Below, piece by piece: positions 1 through 6,802 of a stretch of DNA of 8,064 bases (its first letter is position 1; the number at the start of each line of letters is the position of its first letter). The position numbers were made by a program, and so were the translations under genes. Origin of the DNA: Caldifarciminota bacterium (lineage in GTDB: Bacteria > Hydrothermota > 32-111 > QNBC01); NCBI GenBank assembly GCA_015486655.1, contig WFRF01000217.1, positions 1 to 8,064 on the forward strand, read 5' to 3'. The notes under the pieces are model-generated. The model worked only from the letters and a program-made list of their open reading frames with translations, did not search any database and was not told the origin of the DNA.

Positions 1-345
1 CATTTTACTCATACCAATGAAAAAGTTGTGACACAACCGGTGTACTTCCTCGATACTCTGAAATTTTACACATTTACCCCCGGCAATGACCCGAGCATTT
101 CTCCTTGCGCCATAGGAGGTCAAGGGGCACAATCAAGACTATATACTTACTACATAAGAAGCGGGGGAAGTACTAATTCCGGTGTGGTTACAGGTTCTGG
201 TCTACCTCAACCACCAAGATATTCATATTCATTGGGAGGAAAAGGATACGAAATTCAGCAGAATTCGGGTAATATTCAGATTAAGAAAATAAGTTCGAAA
301 ATATCGTGGAAGGAGATACTACAGTGGAAAGAAAAACATCAGTAG
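1..345 (+). CDS. PilY1-like type IV pilus tip-associated protein, C-terminal fragment
   Basis: The frame is open from the first base and ends with TAG at 343-345, giving the last 114 residues of a protein that begins outside the window. The residues resemble the end of the C-terminal beta-propeller of PilY1 proteins from delta-proteobacterium-like genomes: an EKVVTQPVYF strand, then FYTFTPGNDP, a PCAIGG motif, RLYTYYIRSGG, a GSGLPQPP turn and a final SWKEIL close to the C-terminus. In the family, PilY1 acts at the cell surface in type IV pilus extension, adhesion and surface sensing. The N-terminal part, which may carry a vWA domain, and the calcium site cannot be seen here. The stop codon lies inside the next gene (22-base overlap with the lipoprotein starting at 324), which suggests one transcript. 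The family call rests on motif resemblance; another propeller-type surface protein is possible. Confidence 0.7.
   Translation, partial: HFTHTNEKVVTQPVYFLDTLKFYTFTPGNDPSISPCAIGGQGAQSRLYTYYIRSGGSTNSGVVTGSGLPQPPRYSYSLGGKGYEIQQNSGNIQIKKISSKISWKEILQWKEKHQ
308..315 (+). promoter_or_regulatory. Ribosome binding site of the lipoprotein gene
   Basis: GGAAGGAG lies 8 bases before the GTG at 324, an ideal Shine-Dalgarno match and spacing. It decides the start: the in-frame GTG at 306 lies upstream of this site and has no comparable motif. The site is inside the coding sequence of the PilY1-like gene. Confidence 0.75.
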
Positions 346-1205
346 TAAAATTTACCGCTATTCTGTTTGTAGTAATTTTATTATTTGCAAGCTGTAATAA
401 GAAATCCAATAATTCTAAGTCGCATACAGAGGGAGGTGTAATCATTTCCGGTTACACCCCCTCCAACCCCACAACAAAAGATGATATTACCCTGTCTGTT
501 GTTAGAAAAAACAATAACATTTCATTCCGTTGGACAAAAAACGGTAATGCCATCGACAACAATGCGGCAACACTTAAAAATGATCTTTATAAACGAGGGG
601 ATACACTATTTTGTTATATTTATTCGGGGCAAAAACTGGCAACAAAAATCGGTCCTATAATAATAAAAAATACTCCTCCAAAAATTTTAGATTTGTCAAT
701 TATTCCTTCATCTCCAAGAAAAGGCACCGACTTGCATATTGCCGTTAAATCTTCGGATGCGGATGGTGACGACATTTCGTATTTTATCAAATGGTATTCG
801 GATGGAAAATTAATTTCAAGCGATAGTGTTTTAGCCGGAACTTTAATTAAGGGGGGAGACCGTGTTTATGCTTTGGTAACCCCATTCGATGGTTTTGCAA
901 AAGGGATTTCCGCAAAAACACAAGAAATCACAATTCTTAATTCTGCTCCCGTCATTTCAAGCAATCCGCCTACCCACTTAAACGGAAGAAAGCTGGTATA
1001 TCAAGTGAATGCAGAGGACCCTGACGGGGATCCCATTACATTTTCACTTGTGGATCCGCCAAGTGGTGCTTCAATAGATTCCGAAACCGGCTTGCTTACG
1101 TATACTATTCCTTCCGGGGTTTCCGGAAATATAAATTTTATTATAAAGGTAAGTGATACTCATGGGAATTATTCCATGCAAAAATTTTCGTATACTATTA
1201 AATAA
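324..1205 (+). CDS. Putative lipoprotein with Ig/cadherin-like modules
   Basis: This is a 293-residue protein starting at GTG 324. The N-terminus is a lipoprotein signal: a basic start (ERKTSVVK), a hydrophobic core, and the lipobox LFAS-C with Cys24 as the expected lipidated residue. An Asn/Ser/Lys-rich tether follows. The rest reads as about three beta-sandwich modules, roughly residues 40-114, 117-207 and 208-293. The second and third carry acidic DADGD and EDPDGDP motifs, as in PKD, cadherin and putative-Ig (He_PIG) domains; the last also has the typical SGASIDSETGLLTYT stretch. It probably sits in the outer membrane or faces the periplasm. The overlap with the PilY1-like gene suggests a role in pilus assembly or anchoring of the tip protein, but this is inferred from context only. 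No enzyme motif is visible. Confidence 0.8.
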   Translation: MERKTSVVKFTAILFVVILLFASCNKKSNNSKSHTEGGVIISGYTPSNPTTKDDITLSVVRKNNNISFRWTKNGNAIDNNAATLKNDLYKRGDTLFCYIYSGQKLATKIGPIIIKNTPPKILDLSIIPSSPRKGTDLHIAVKSSDADGDDISYFIKWYSDGKLISSDSVLAGTLIKGGDRVYALVTPFDGFAKGISAKTQEITILNSAPVISSNPPTHLNGRKLVYQVNAEDPDGDPITFSLVDPPSGASIDSETGLLTYTIPSGVSGNINFIIKVSDTHGNYSMQKFSYTIK

Positions 1206-1228
1206 CCCTTCTCAAATCCCATAACATC

Positions 1229-1264
1229 AAGGGGGTATATATTAAATACCCCCTTTATTTTTTA
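1229..1264 (+). terminator. Intrinsic terminator after the PilY1-lipoprotein pair
   Basis: AAGGGGGTAT (1229-1238) pairs perfectly with ATACCCCCTT (1246-1255) across a 7-base loop. The stem has 10 base pairs, including five consecutive G-C pairs, and a T-rich tract (TTTATTTTTT) follows to 1263. On the minus strand the stem is not followed by a T-run, so it should act mainly on plus-strand transcription. It starts 24 bases after the lipoprotein stop codon and ends almost at the ATG of the next gene. No other gene or clear promoter is seen in the 61-base gap 1206-1266. Confidence 0.85.
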
Positions 1265-1266
1265 TT

Positions 1267-1974
1267 ATGAACACTTATATGTACTTTCTGCCGGAGCTTT
1301 ACAGAGACGAAAACCCTCATGAATACGGGATAATAATCGACCTATTGAGAAACTCCACCATGATCGTAAAACTGTTCGAGCAAGGTATTTCCGAATTAAT
1401 TCCAATTAAAAATATAAAATCATACTCTAATTTTGCGGATTATATAAGCTTTGGTGAAAAAAACTCCGTTAGAATTAAGGGGTTTGATTTCGGTAATTCT
1501 CCCGATGAAATAAAAAACTCTGATTTCTCCGGCAAAAGAGGTATTATATATTCAACAAACGGAACAAAGGCAATTATTAAAATCGGGCGAAACATCCCTA
1601 ACCTGTTAATTGCCTCTATGAGAAATATGGAGAGTATTGTCGATTACATCATGGAAATAGATGTCGATTTTCCCGTAATTTTATCGGGACATAAGGGTGC
1701 CATTGCCCTGGAAGATATATATTGCGGGGGGTTTTTAATTGAAAGACTCATGGAAAAGGATATGGATATCGAAATAAACGACGGCGCCTATGCAGCCCTT
1801 TTGCTCTATCGTTCCGTAAAAAAAAGCCTGAGGAACGCCGTAAAAAAAACGGAACACGGAAAAGAATTAATATGGAAGGGTTTTGAAAAGGATATAGATA
1901 TTGCACTCCAAAAAAATGCAACGGATATAATTCCCCTTTATCATGAAGGTATTATTCGCTCAATTCTTCCTTAA
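1267..1974 (+). CDS. comB: ComB-family protein (probable 2-phosphosulfolactate phosphatase)
   Basis: This 235-residue protein has the usual ComB length. The characteristic motifs appear in order: IIIDLLRNST (residues 22-31, family pattern VIDVLRATT), GFDFGNSPDEI (72-82), STNGTKAI (96-103), SGHKGAIALEDIYCGG (140-155), INDGAYAA (170-177), and the C-terminal helices with HGKELIWKGFEKDID and VP-like IIPLYHEGII. In methanogens ComB removes phosphate from 2-phosphosulfolactate in coenzyme M synthesis, with magnesium. Many bacteria carry homologues, in which the product may be sulfolactate or unknown. No ComA or ComC partner is in the window, so the substrate is not established. The start is uncertain: ATG 1267 has no Shine-Dalgarno sequence and directly follows a terminator, and the alternative ATG at 1279 has none either. 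A stop at 1243-1245 blocks a longer frame. The last 23 bases overlap the end of the opposite-strand roadblock gene. Confidence 0.85.
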   Translation: MNTYMYFLPELYRDENPHEYGIIIDLLRNSTMIVKLFEQGISELIPIKNIKSYSNFADYISFGEKNSVRIKGFDFGNSPDEIKNSDFSGKRGIIYSTNGTKAIIKIGRNIPNLLIASMRNMESIVDYIMEIDVDFPVILSGHKGAIALEDIYCGGFLIERLMEKDMDIEINDGAYAALLLYRSVKKSLRNAVKKTEHGKELIWKGFEKDIDIALQKNATDIIPLYHEGIIRSILP

Positions 1975-2302
1975 AGAGTTTTATGTACTTCGCCATCTCC
2001 AATTTTATCGCACCGATGTTTGCTTTGGTGTCCGCGAGTAAAATAAGTATCATCTCTTTCGTTATGGAGAAGAAGATGTTCACGTTGTCCGTAAAAATAA
2101 TACATTGTGAAATTATGTTGCCGTCAACCTGAGAAATATTATTCTCAACGTTAGATGCCACTTTTGCCGCCATAGCCGCCAATAATTCTTTATTTAATTC
2201 GGAGGACATTAAAGAATCTATGATTATACCGTCTTTATCACTTAATATTACACCTTTGACAAATGCCTGTTCATTGAGTTCATCCAAATATTCTTTTATC
2301 AT
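1952..2302 (-). CDS. Stand-alone roadblock/LC7 domain protein (MglB-like)
   Basis: This 116-residue protein consists almost entirely of one roadblock/LC7 domain. An N-terminal helix leads into the strand pair KGVILSDKDGIIIDS (residues 16-30). The central helix ELLAAMAAKVASNVE (39-53), the strands IIFTDNVNIFFSIT and ILILLADTKANIGAIK, and a final helix ending in EELSE follow. Proteins of this fold dimerise and regulate Ras-like GTPases; bacterial MglB is the GTPase-activating partner of MglA in cell polarity and motility. It is the last gene of the operon. Its ATG shares an ATGA overlap with the stop of the preceding TPR-roadblock gene, and an AAGGA sits 6 bases upstream, so translation is probably coupled. 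A heterodimer with the neighbouring roadblock domain is plausible. No GTPase gene is visible nearby. Confidence 0.85.
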   Translation of the reverse strand: MIKEYLDELNEQAFVKGVILSDKDGIIIDSLMSSELNKELLAAMAAKVASNVENNISQVDGNIISQCIIFTDNVNIFFSITKEMILILLADTKANIGAIKLEMAKYIKLFKEELSE

Positions 2303-3030
2303 AAATATTCCTTCATGGCTTCGGTTAATCTCTTTGCCACCAATTGTATCATGCCCATATTAGATCCCTTGGTTCCTATTACCGTTAAAAAGGTGCTCTC
2401 CGTTAGAGGGAAAATGTATATTATGCCCTTTCCTATTTCTATATAAATTTTATTAAAGGATTGTAACTCTATTATATTAAGCGCTTCTCTCATATCGTTT
2501 ATGGTGAGTCCGATTAGAGCCGTGGTCTCATCGATATCCATCTCCATCTGGAAATGCGACGCTATGGGTATACCCGTATCATCGGATACTATAACCCCTA
2601 TGACATTGGAGAGATTTTTAATCTCACTGCTAATAAGATTTTCAATATTATCGATTACGCTTATACTCTTATTGAGTTCCTGAGTCTCTGCGTTTTCCTG
2701 CAATAGTTCCGGTTTCTCTCCTACACTCTGCTCTTCGGTGGCATTCTCAAAATGTTTCTTGTAGTAATCCGAATACTCCTCAAGAGGTAATGATGGAGCA
2801 TTTTTCTTTATGTAATCGTAATGAAGAAAAAATTTATCCGGCTCATCTTTTATCATATATGCCTTTATGAGTATAAGCCTGCATTCGTCATACTCTGGAT
2901 ATGCCTTTAAACTCTGCTCGCACATTCCGATAGCTTCATCCACCAAACCGTTATCAATATACATTTGTGCCAGTTGGGCTATAAAAAGACTATCCGGATC
3001 ATTGGCAAGTAAATTATTCTGCTCCGTCAT
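2299..3030 (-). CDS. TPR-roadblock/LC7 fusion protein
   Basis: This 243-residue protein has two parts. Residues about 11-80 form TPR-like helices: FIAQLAQMYIDNGLVDEAI is a clear repeat half, followed by a weaker second repeat. A charged Glu/Gln-rich linker spans about 93-122. Residues 127-240 form a roadblock/LC7 domain with IGVIVSDDTGIPIAS (144-158), a central helix (ETTALIGLTINDMREAL), the strands KIYIEIGKGIIYIFPL and TFLTVIGT, and a terminal helix with MIQLVAKRLTEAM. The expected role is binding and regulating a small Ras-like GTPase, with the TPR part tethering it to another protein, perhaps one of the two upstream TPR proteins. ATG 3030 has AAGGA 6 bases upstream and overlaps the end of the DUF4388 gene by 17 bases. 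It overlaps the next gene by 4 bases. Confidence 0.85.
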   Translation of the reverse strand: MTEQNNLLANDPDSLFIAQLAQMYIDNGLVDEAIGMCEQSLKAYPEYDECRLILIKAYMIKDEPDKFFLHYDYIKKNAPSLPLEEYSDYYKKHFENATEEQSVGEKPELLQENAETQELNKSISVIDNIENLISSEIKNLSNVIGVIVSDDTGIPIASHFQMEMDIDETTALIGLTINDMREALNIIELQSFNKIYIEIGKGIIYIFPLTESTFLTVIGTKGSNMGMIQLVAKRLTEAMKEYL

Positions 3031-4135
3031 ACTCTATCCTTTTATATATGGGAAGACGTTCATTCTTCATCTTCCATATGGTATCTATCGAATTTTTCAA
3101 CTGCTCCACCTTATCCATCATCTCAAACCCTATGTCATCTTTATTTATACCGTTTATAAGTGAATGTGCCTTTTCGACATTGCCAGCATATATATAACAC
3201 ATGGCAAGGTCATACACTATGGATGGGAAATTATTCACATCTTTCAAATATGTTTCATAGTTGTGTATAGCGAGATTATACTGTTCCGTTTTCCAAAAAA
3301 TTTCGGATTCGAGGAGCAAAAGTTCATTTTTATTCCCCTTTGCGTCTCTTCTGTCTTTTATTGCCTTCAAAGCTTCATTGTATTTAGCTTTTACTATCAG
3401 TTCTATTATCTCTTTTTCACCAAGCAGGTTCTTTTCGGATTTGGCTATAATTTTACATATCCCTGCCGTCAAAAGTCCGTATATCGTTTTTGCCGTCTCA
3501 AACTCATCGCCTACCAAATCAATAATATCCTGAACGCTGCGTTTACCGTTTATGTAAGATATAATCATCCATTCTCTCGGTGTAAGGTTAATCTCGCTAA
3601 TCTCCTCGGAAGCCATATCAAGAATAACAATATCGGACAGAGAAGTGATTTTGGCATTGATTACACTCCACTCATCTATCTGTCTTGAGCCTTCCATGAT
3701 AACATTTTCTATCCTTACCGAAGGCAGTATATTCAATGGTAAATCCTCGGCGACTTCCATTTCATCAAAGGCAAATGTACCCTCATTCCATTTAAAAATG
3801 CGATAAATTACCGATTGAATTTCCTTTGAGAGAAGATCTTTCAAATACGATTCGGAATAAATGTTTTTTCCTGTTAACAATTGCAAAAATTTACCCAAAG
3901 GCATTTCTCCGTATCTTGCTTTCTCATCCCCGTCTTCGATTTTTTCCAATAATTTTGTCTTTATATCCCTCGATGACAAATAACCGAGAACTATTCTTCC
4001 GGCATTTATATAGAGGTTCGCCGTATCGTGATCAATCGTATTTGTAATCTTAAATCTTCCGCTTTTCTGCGACAGAGAAAGCATTTGCAGTATGTCAACA
4101 ATGTTGAGTTCTTTTATGTTGCCCGTAATAGCCAT
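3014..4135 (-). CDS. DUF4388 (PATAN-type) domain protein with C-terminal TPR
   Basis: This is a 373-residue cytoplasmic protein. Residues 1-155 match DUF4388: ITGNIKELNIVDILQMLSLS at the start, SGRFKI, LYINAGRIVLGYLS, and the later LLSKEIQSVIYRIFKWNEGTFAFDE. Residues about 183-232 (LTPREWMIISYINGKRSVQD through LLTAGICKI) look like the winged-helix-like tail often found after DUF4388. Residues about 242-330 form TPR-like helices (KAKYNEALKAI, FWKTEQYNLAIHNYETYLKD, CYIYAGNVEKAHSLI). DUF4388 occurs in response-regulator and gliding or motility proteins, including PatA-type regulators, and is thought to mediate protein interactions. ATG 4135 was chosen over the in-frame GTG at 4165 because DUF4388 begins there, GAGGG lies 6 bases before it, and it overlaps the upstream stop as TAATG. 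It probably connects the big TPR protein with the roadblock proteins downstream. Confidence 0.85.
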   Translation of the reverse strand: MAITGNIKELNIVDILQMLSLSQKSGRFKITNTIDHDTANLYINAGRIVLGYLSSRDIKTKLLEKIEDGDEKARYGEMPLGKFLQLLTGKNIYSESYLKDLLSKEIQSVIYRIFKWNEGTFAFDEMEVAEDLPLNILPSVRIENVIMEGSRQIDEWSVINAKITSLSDIVILDMASEEISEINLTPREWMIISYINGKRSVQDIIDLVGDEFETAKTIYGLLTAGICKIIAKSEKNLLGEKEIIELIVKAKYNEALKAIKDRRDAKGNKNELLLLESEIFWKTEQYNLAIHNYETYLKDVNNFPSIVYDLAMCYIYAGNVEKAHSLINGINKDDIGFEMMDKVEQLKNSIDTIWKMKNERLPIYKRIEYDGAE

Positions 4136-6801
4136 TAAAATCCCTCTGTTATAATTGATATCCACTCGCGTGCCGTATTGAGATTTCTTTGGAGTCTCTT
4201 TGCAAATTCATTGTCTCCGGATAGCTCTTTGGCTTTGGTCCACATTTCAATTGATTTCTCTATCATGTTATCTTCGGCAAAAATATACCCGAGTGCGGCA
4301 TAGGCTTTTGCATAGTTTTTATCGAGATTTATAATAGTTTCAAATGACTCTTTTGCTTTTGTTCGGTCACCCATTCCGTAAAGTATCTTTCCGTACTTGT
4401 ACCAATAATCCAATTCCCCCGGTTTTAAGTCAATTAATTTCTCGTATATGTCTTTCGCTTCCGCCGTCCTGTTTTGTTTAATATACATTTCGCCCAGCGT
4501 CTCCAGGGATTTTATGTTCTTGGGATCAAGTTCAACAGCTTTCTTCAGGTAAACTTCTGCATTATCATAATCTTCCACGAGGTATTTTATTAATCCCATG
4601 TGAAAATTCACCACGGAATCGTCCGGTTTGATTTCAATAGCTTTCTCGATTGAAACAGTGGCTTTATCTATATTATTGAGTGCCAAATATGCAAGCCCCA
4701 TATTGTACAGCGCCTCATAATTATCCTTTCGGACATCAAGCACTTTATCAAAGGATTTAATTGCCCCGTTAAAGTCATTTTTCTCGAAATAGACCTTCCC
4801 GAGAAGCAAATTTACTTCCGGATCATCGGGAAATTTAGCAATGTACATATTTAAATTTTCCTCGGCTCTTTCCAATTCGTTCTTTTTTATAAATATGCTT
4901 GCGCTTCCTATAATCGAATCTTTGTCCATAGGATCTTTATCCAGTATTTTTTTATAAAATTCGAGAGCTTCTCCGTATAATCCTTTTATTCTGTAGATCT
5001 CCGCCGCCTTTTTGATTACCTGTTTTTCTTCAGGATAATTATGGAGCAGTTCCAAAGCAATATTCAAAGCTTCTTCCAAATTGTCTTTTTCAATGTTGTC
5101 ATCTATTTCCTTAAACTTTTCCGTGAAATCGACCTTTTTTTTCTTAACCTCAGGTTCCGGTTTTTCAAATAAATTATCGATTAATTCTCTGTCTTCCCCC
5201 GTCCCCAAATCTACGCTTTCCTCTCCTTCTTCAAGAGTGTTGGGAATAAGAATATCCAGTTTATCTGCATAAAAATCTATTCCGAGTTTAAATTGATAAC
5301 TGGAATAATAGGGAGACTGTTGCATCGCCTCTTGCATAATCTTGAGGGATTTGCTGAATTCCCCGATCTGTGAATAGGCAAATCCTAAATTGTATTTTGC
5401 ATCGGTAATGCTGGAATCAATTGATAGAACCCTGGAAAAAGATGATATTGCATTCTTTATATCTTTGCGTTTAAGATATATTACTCCCAATATATTATAG
5501 GCATAAGGGTATTTATCTTTTAGTTCGAGAGCCTTCTTTATCATTTCCTCTGCTTTTGCATAATTATCTTTTTCAATGAGAAGCACAGCATAGTTTAAAT
5601 ATGAATCGGGATAAGAGGGACTTATATTTATTGCTCTTTCAAAGTATTGAGTGGCTTCTTCAAACTTCCCCTCATGAGCCAGAGCAACCCCGATATTTGA
5701 GTAACTTAAAACATATTCGTTGTCTATCTCAATCGCCCTATTGTAAAACTCAATCGCCTTTTCAATATCCCCGAGTCTGTGGTATGCCACACCTATATCG
5801 TTATACGCCTTGGGAGAATTTTGATCCAACTTCAACGATTTTTCATAGTAGTTTACCGCCTCTTTAAACTTTCCGAGAAGCAGGTATATTTCACCTATCT
5901 GTGTATACACCATAGGGGTTTCGGGAGCGTTTTCAAGGGCTTTGTTAAATTCGCGCAATGCTTCCTGAAAGAGTCCTTTATTGCGAAAGCCGATTCCCAC
6001 ATTAAAATGGCTTAGAAACGAATCGGGGGTTGTCTGCAATATTTGTTCTCCCTCTTCAAGCATCTCCTTATATGTTTTTTTGCCTGCTTGCTCAATCTGA
6101 AGATTTGCCTCCCCTTTTGTATAGCTGGGATTCAAATCGGAAGCTATCTTCGACTCGGTTTTGGCGGCTTCTATATCTCCTTTCTCTCCGTAAACAAAAC
6201 TTAAAAGATAATGCGCTTCACTATTGTTGGGGTTTAACTCTATTGCTTTTTTAAAACTCGCTATGGCTCTGTCCAATAATCCTATATTATAATATGTCTC
6301 CCCTGCAAGTGTATAAAGCTTATCGTCATTAGTTCCCAGTGAAATTGCTTTTTCAAAATTTCTCAAAGCTTCGCTATACATTCCCAAATTTTTATAACAA
6401 TACCCTGACCATATGTACGCATTAATATCCGTAGGATTCAACTTTTTGATTTTTTGGTACTGCTCTATCGCCTGAACATATTTCCCTATATTCTTATATA
6501 CATCGGCAAGTTGTGTTCGCAATTCAACGTTTTGCGGTTCGTTTTTCAGTTTCTCTTCGTACGACCCGAGAATATTCTCATAATAACCCGTTTTCTTCAG
6601 TATCATTTCCAGATTATTACGGGCAAGCGTAAATTTCGGATCTATTTCGAGCGCTTTCTGAAGCATTTGAATCGCCTCGTCATACATCCCCTTATTGTAG
6701 TATACAACAGCAAGGTTGTTATGCGCCCCTGCGTCGTTGGGGTTTATTTTAGAGGCGAAGCTCTGCAGTATTTTGCGCTCGGTTTCACTAATATTTGTCA
6801 T
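4135..6801 (-). CDS. Large TPR-repeat scaffold protein, 23 in-register repeats in two blocks
   Basis: This 888-residue protein consists almost wholly of 34-residue TPR units. By direct count, 14 units run without slippage from residue 24 to 499. A non-repeat linker spans about 500-558, and 9 more units run from 559 to 864. A 24-residue capping helix ends at Phe888. Typical units show the N-NLG-Y---G-Y-EAI--Y-KAL-ID-P pattern. Units 2 and 7 are degenerate. The linker starts with FKLGIDFYADKLDILIP, continues as an acidic stretch (EEGEESVDLGTGEDRE) and ends with a KKKK patch. There is no signal peptide or membrane segment, so it should be a cytoplasmic superhelical scaffold. It is encoded one base after the CheC stop (TGATATG) with only a weak GGA upstream, so coupling to cheC is likely. 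The name-level function is unknown; an O-GlcNAc-transferase fusion is not present. Confidence 0.9.
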   Translation of the reverse strand: MTNISETERKILQSFASKINPNDAGAHNNLAVVYYNKGMYDEAIQMLQKALEIDPKFTLARNNLEMILKKTGYYENILGSYEEKLKNEPQNVELRTQLADVYKNIGKYVQAIEQYQKIKKLNPTDINAYIWSGYCYKNLGMYSEALRNFEKAISLGTNDDKLYTLAGETYYNIGLLDRAIASFKKAIELNPNNSEAHYLLSFVYGEKGDIEAAKTESKIASDLNPSYTKGEANLQIEQAGKKTYKEMLEEGEQILQTTPDSFLSHFNVGIGFRNKGLFQEALREFNKALENAPETPMVYTQIGEIYLLLGKFKEAVNYYEKSLKLDQNSPKAYNDIGVAYHRLGDIEKAIEFYNRAIEIDNEYVLSYSNIGVALAHEGKFEEATQYFERAINISPSYPDSYLNYAVLLIEKDNYAKAEEMIKKALELKDKYPYAYNILGVIYLKRKDIKNAISSFSRVLSIDSSITDAKYNLGFAYSQIGEFSKSLKIMQEAMQQSPYYSSYQFKLGIDFYADKLDILIPNTLEEGEESVDLGTGEDRELIDNLFEKPEPEVKKKKVDFTEKFKEIDDNIEKDNLEEALNIALELLHNYPEEKQVIKKAAEIYRIKGLYGEALEFYKKILDKDPMDKDSIIGSASIFIKKNELERAEENLNMYIAKFPDDPEVNLLLGKVYFEKNDFNGAIKSFDKVLDVRKDNYEALYNMGLAYLALNNIDKATVSIEKAIEIKPDDSVVNFHMGLIKYLVEDYDNAEVYLKKAVELDPKNIKSLETLGEMYIKQNRTAEAKDIYEKLIDLKPGELDYWYKYGKILYGMGDRTKAKESFETIINLDKNYAKAYAALGYIFAEDNMIEKSIEMWTKAKELSGDNEFAKRLQRNLNTAREWISIITEGF
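4136..4146 (-). promoter_or_regulatory. Ribosome binding site deciding the DUF4388 start
   Basis: On the minus strand GAGGG (4146-4142) is followed by a 6-base spacer and ATG at 4135. The site lies in the last codons of the TPR gene, whose TAA overlaps this ATG by one base, so re-initiation by the same ribosome is likely. It supports ATG 4135 over the upstream GTG at 4165. Confidence 0.65.
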
Positions 6802-6802
6802 A

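Noticed and set aside
1191..1243. TATACT (1191-1196) and TATATT (1238-1243) as -10 elements for comB
   Set aside because: Neither has a recognisable -35 hexamer at 16-18 bases, and such hexamers are frequent in DNA this AT-rich.
3164..3688. Long plus-strand open frame (174 codons) rich in Phe, Ile and Tyr
   Set aside because: It lies fully antisense to the DUF4388 gene, which has clear domains and start signals. The composition is what the reverse complement of AT-rich coding sequence gives, and no family motif is visible.
4135..4165. GTG start at 4165 for the DUF4388 gene
   Set aside because: It would add ten residues before the normal DUF4388 beginning, lacks a good ribosome binding site and increases overlap with the TPR gene; ATG 4135 has GAGGG at good spacing.
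4135..6801. A 102-base DNA tandem repeat array
   Set aside because: The periodicity is at the protein level (34-residue TPR units). The nucleotide sequences of the units are strongly diverged, so it is not a DNA repeat or CRISPR-like structure.
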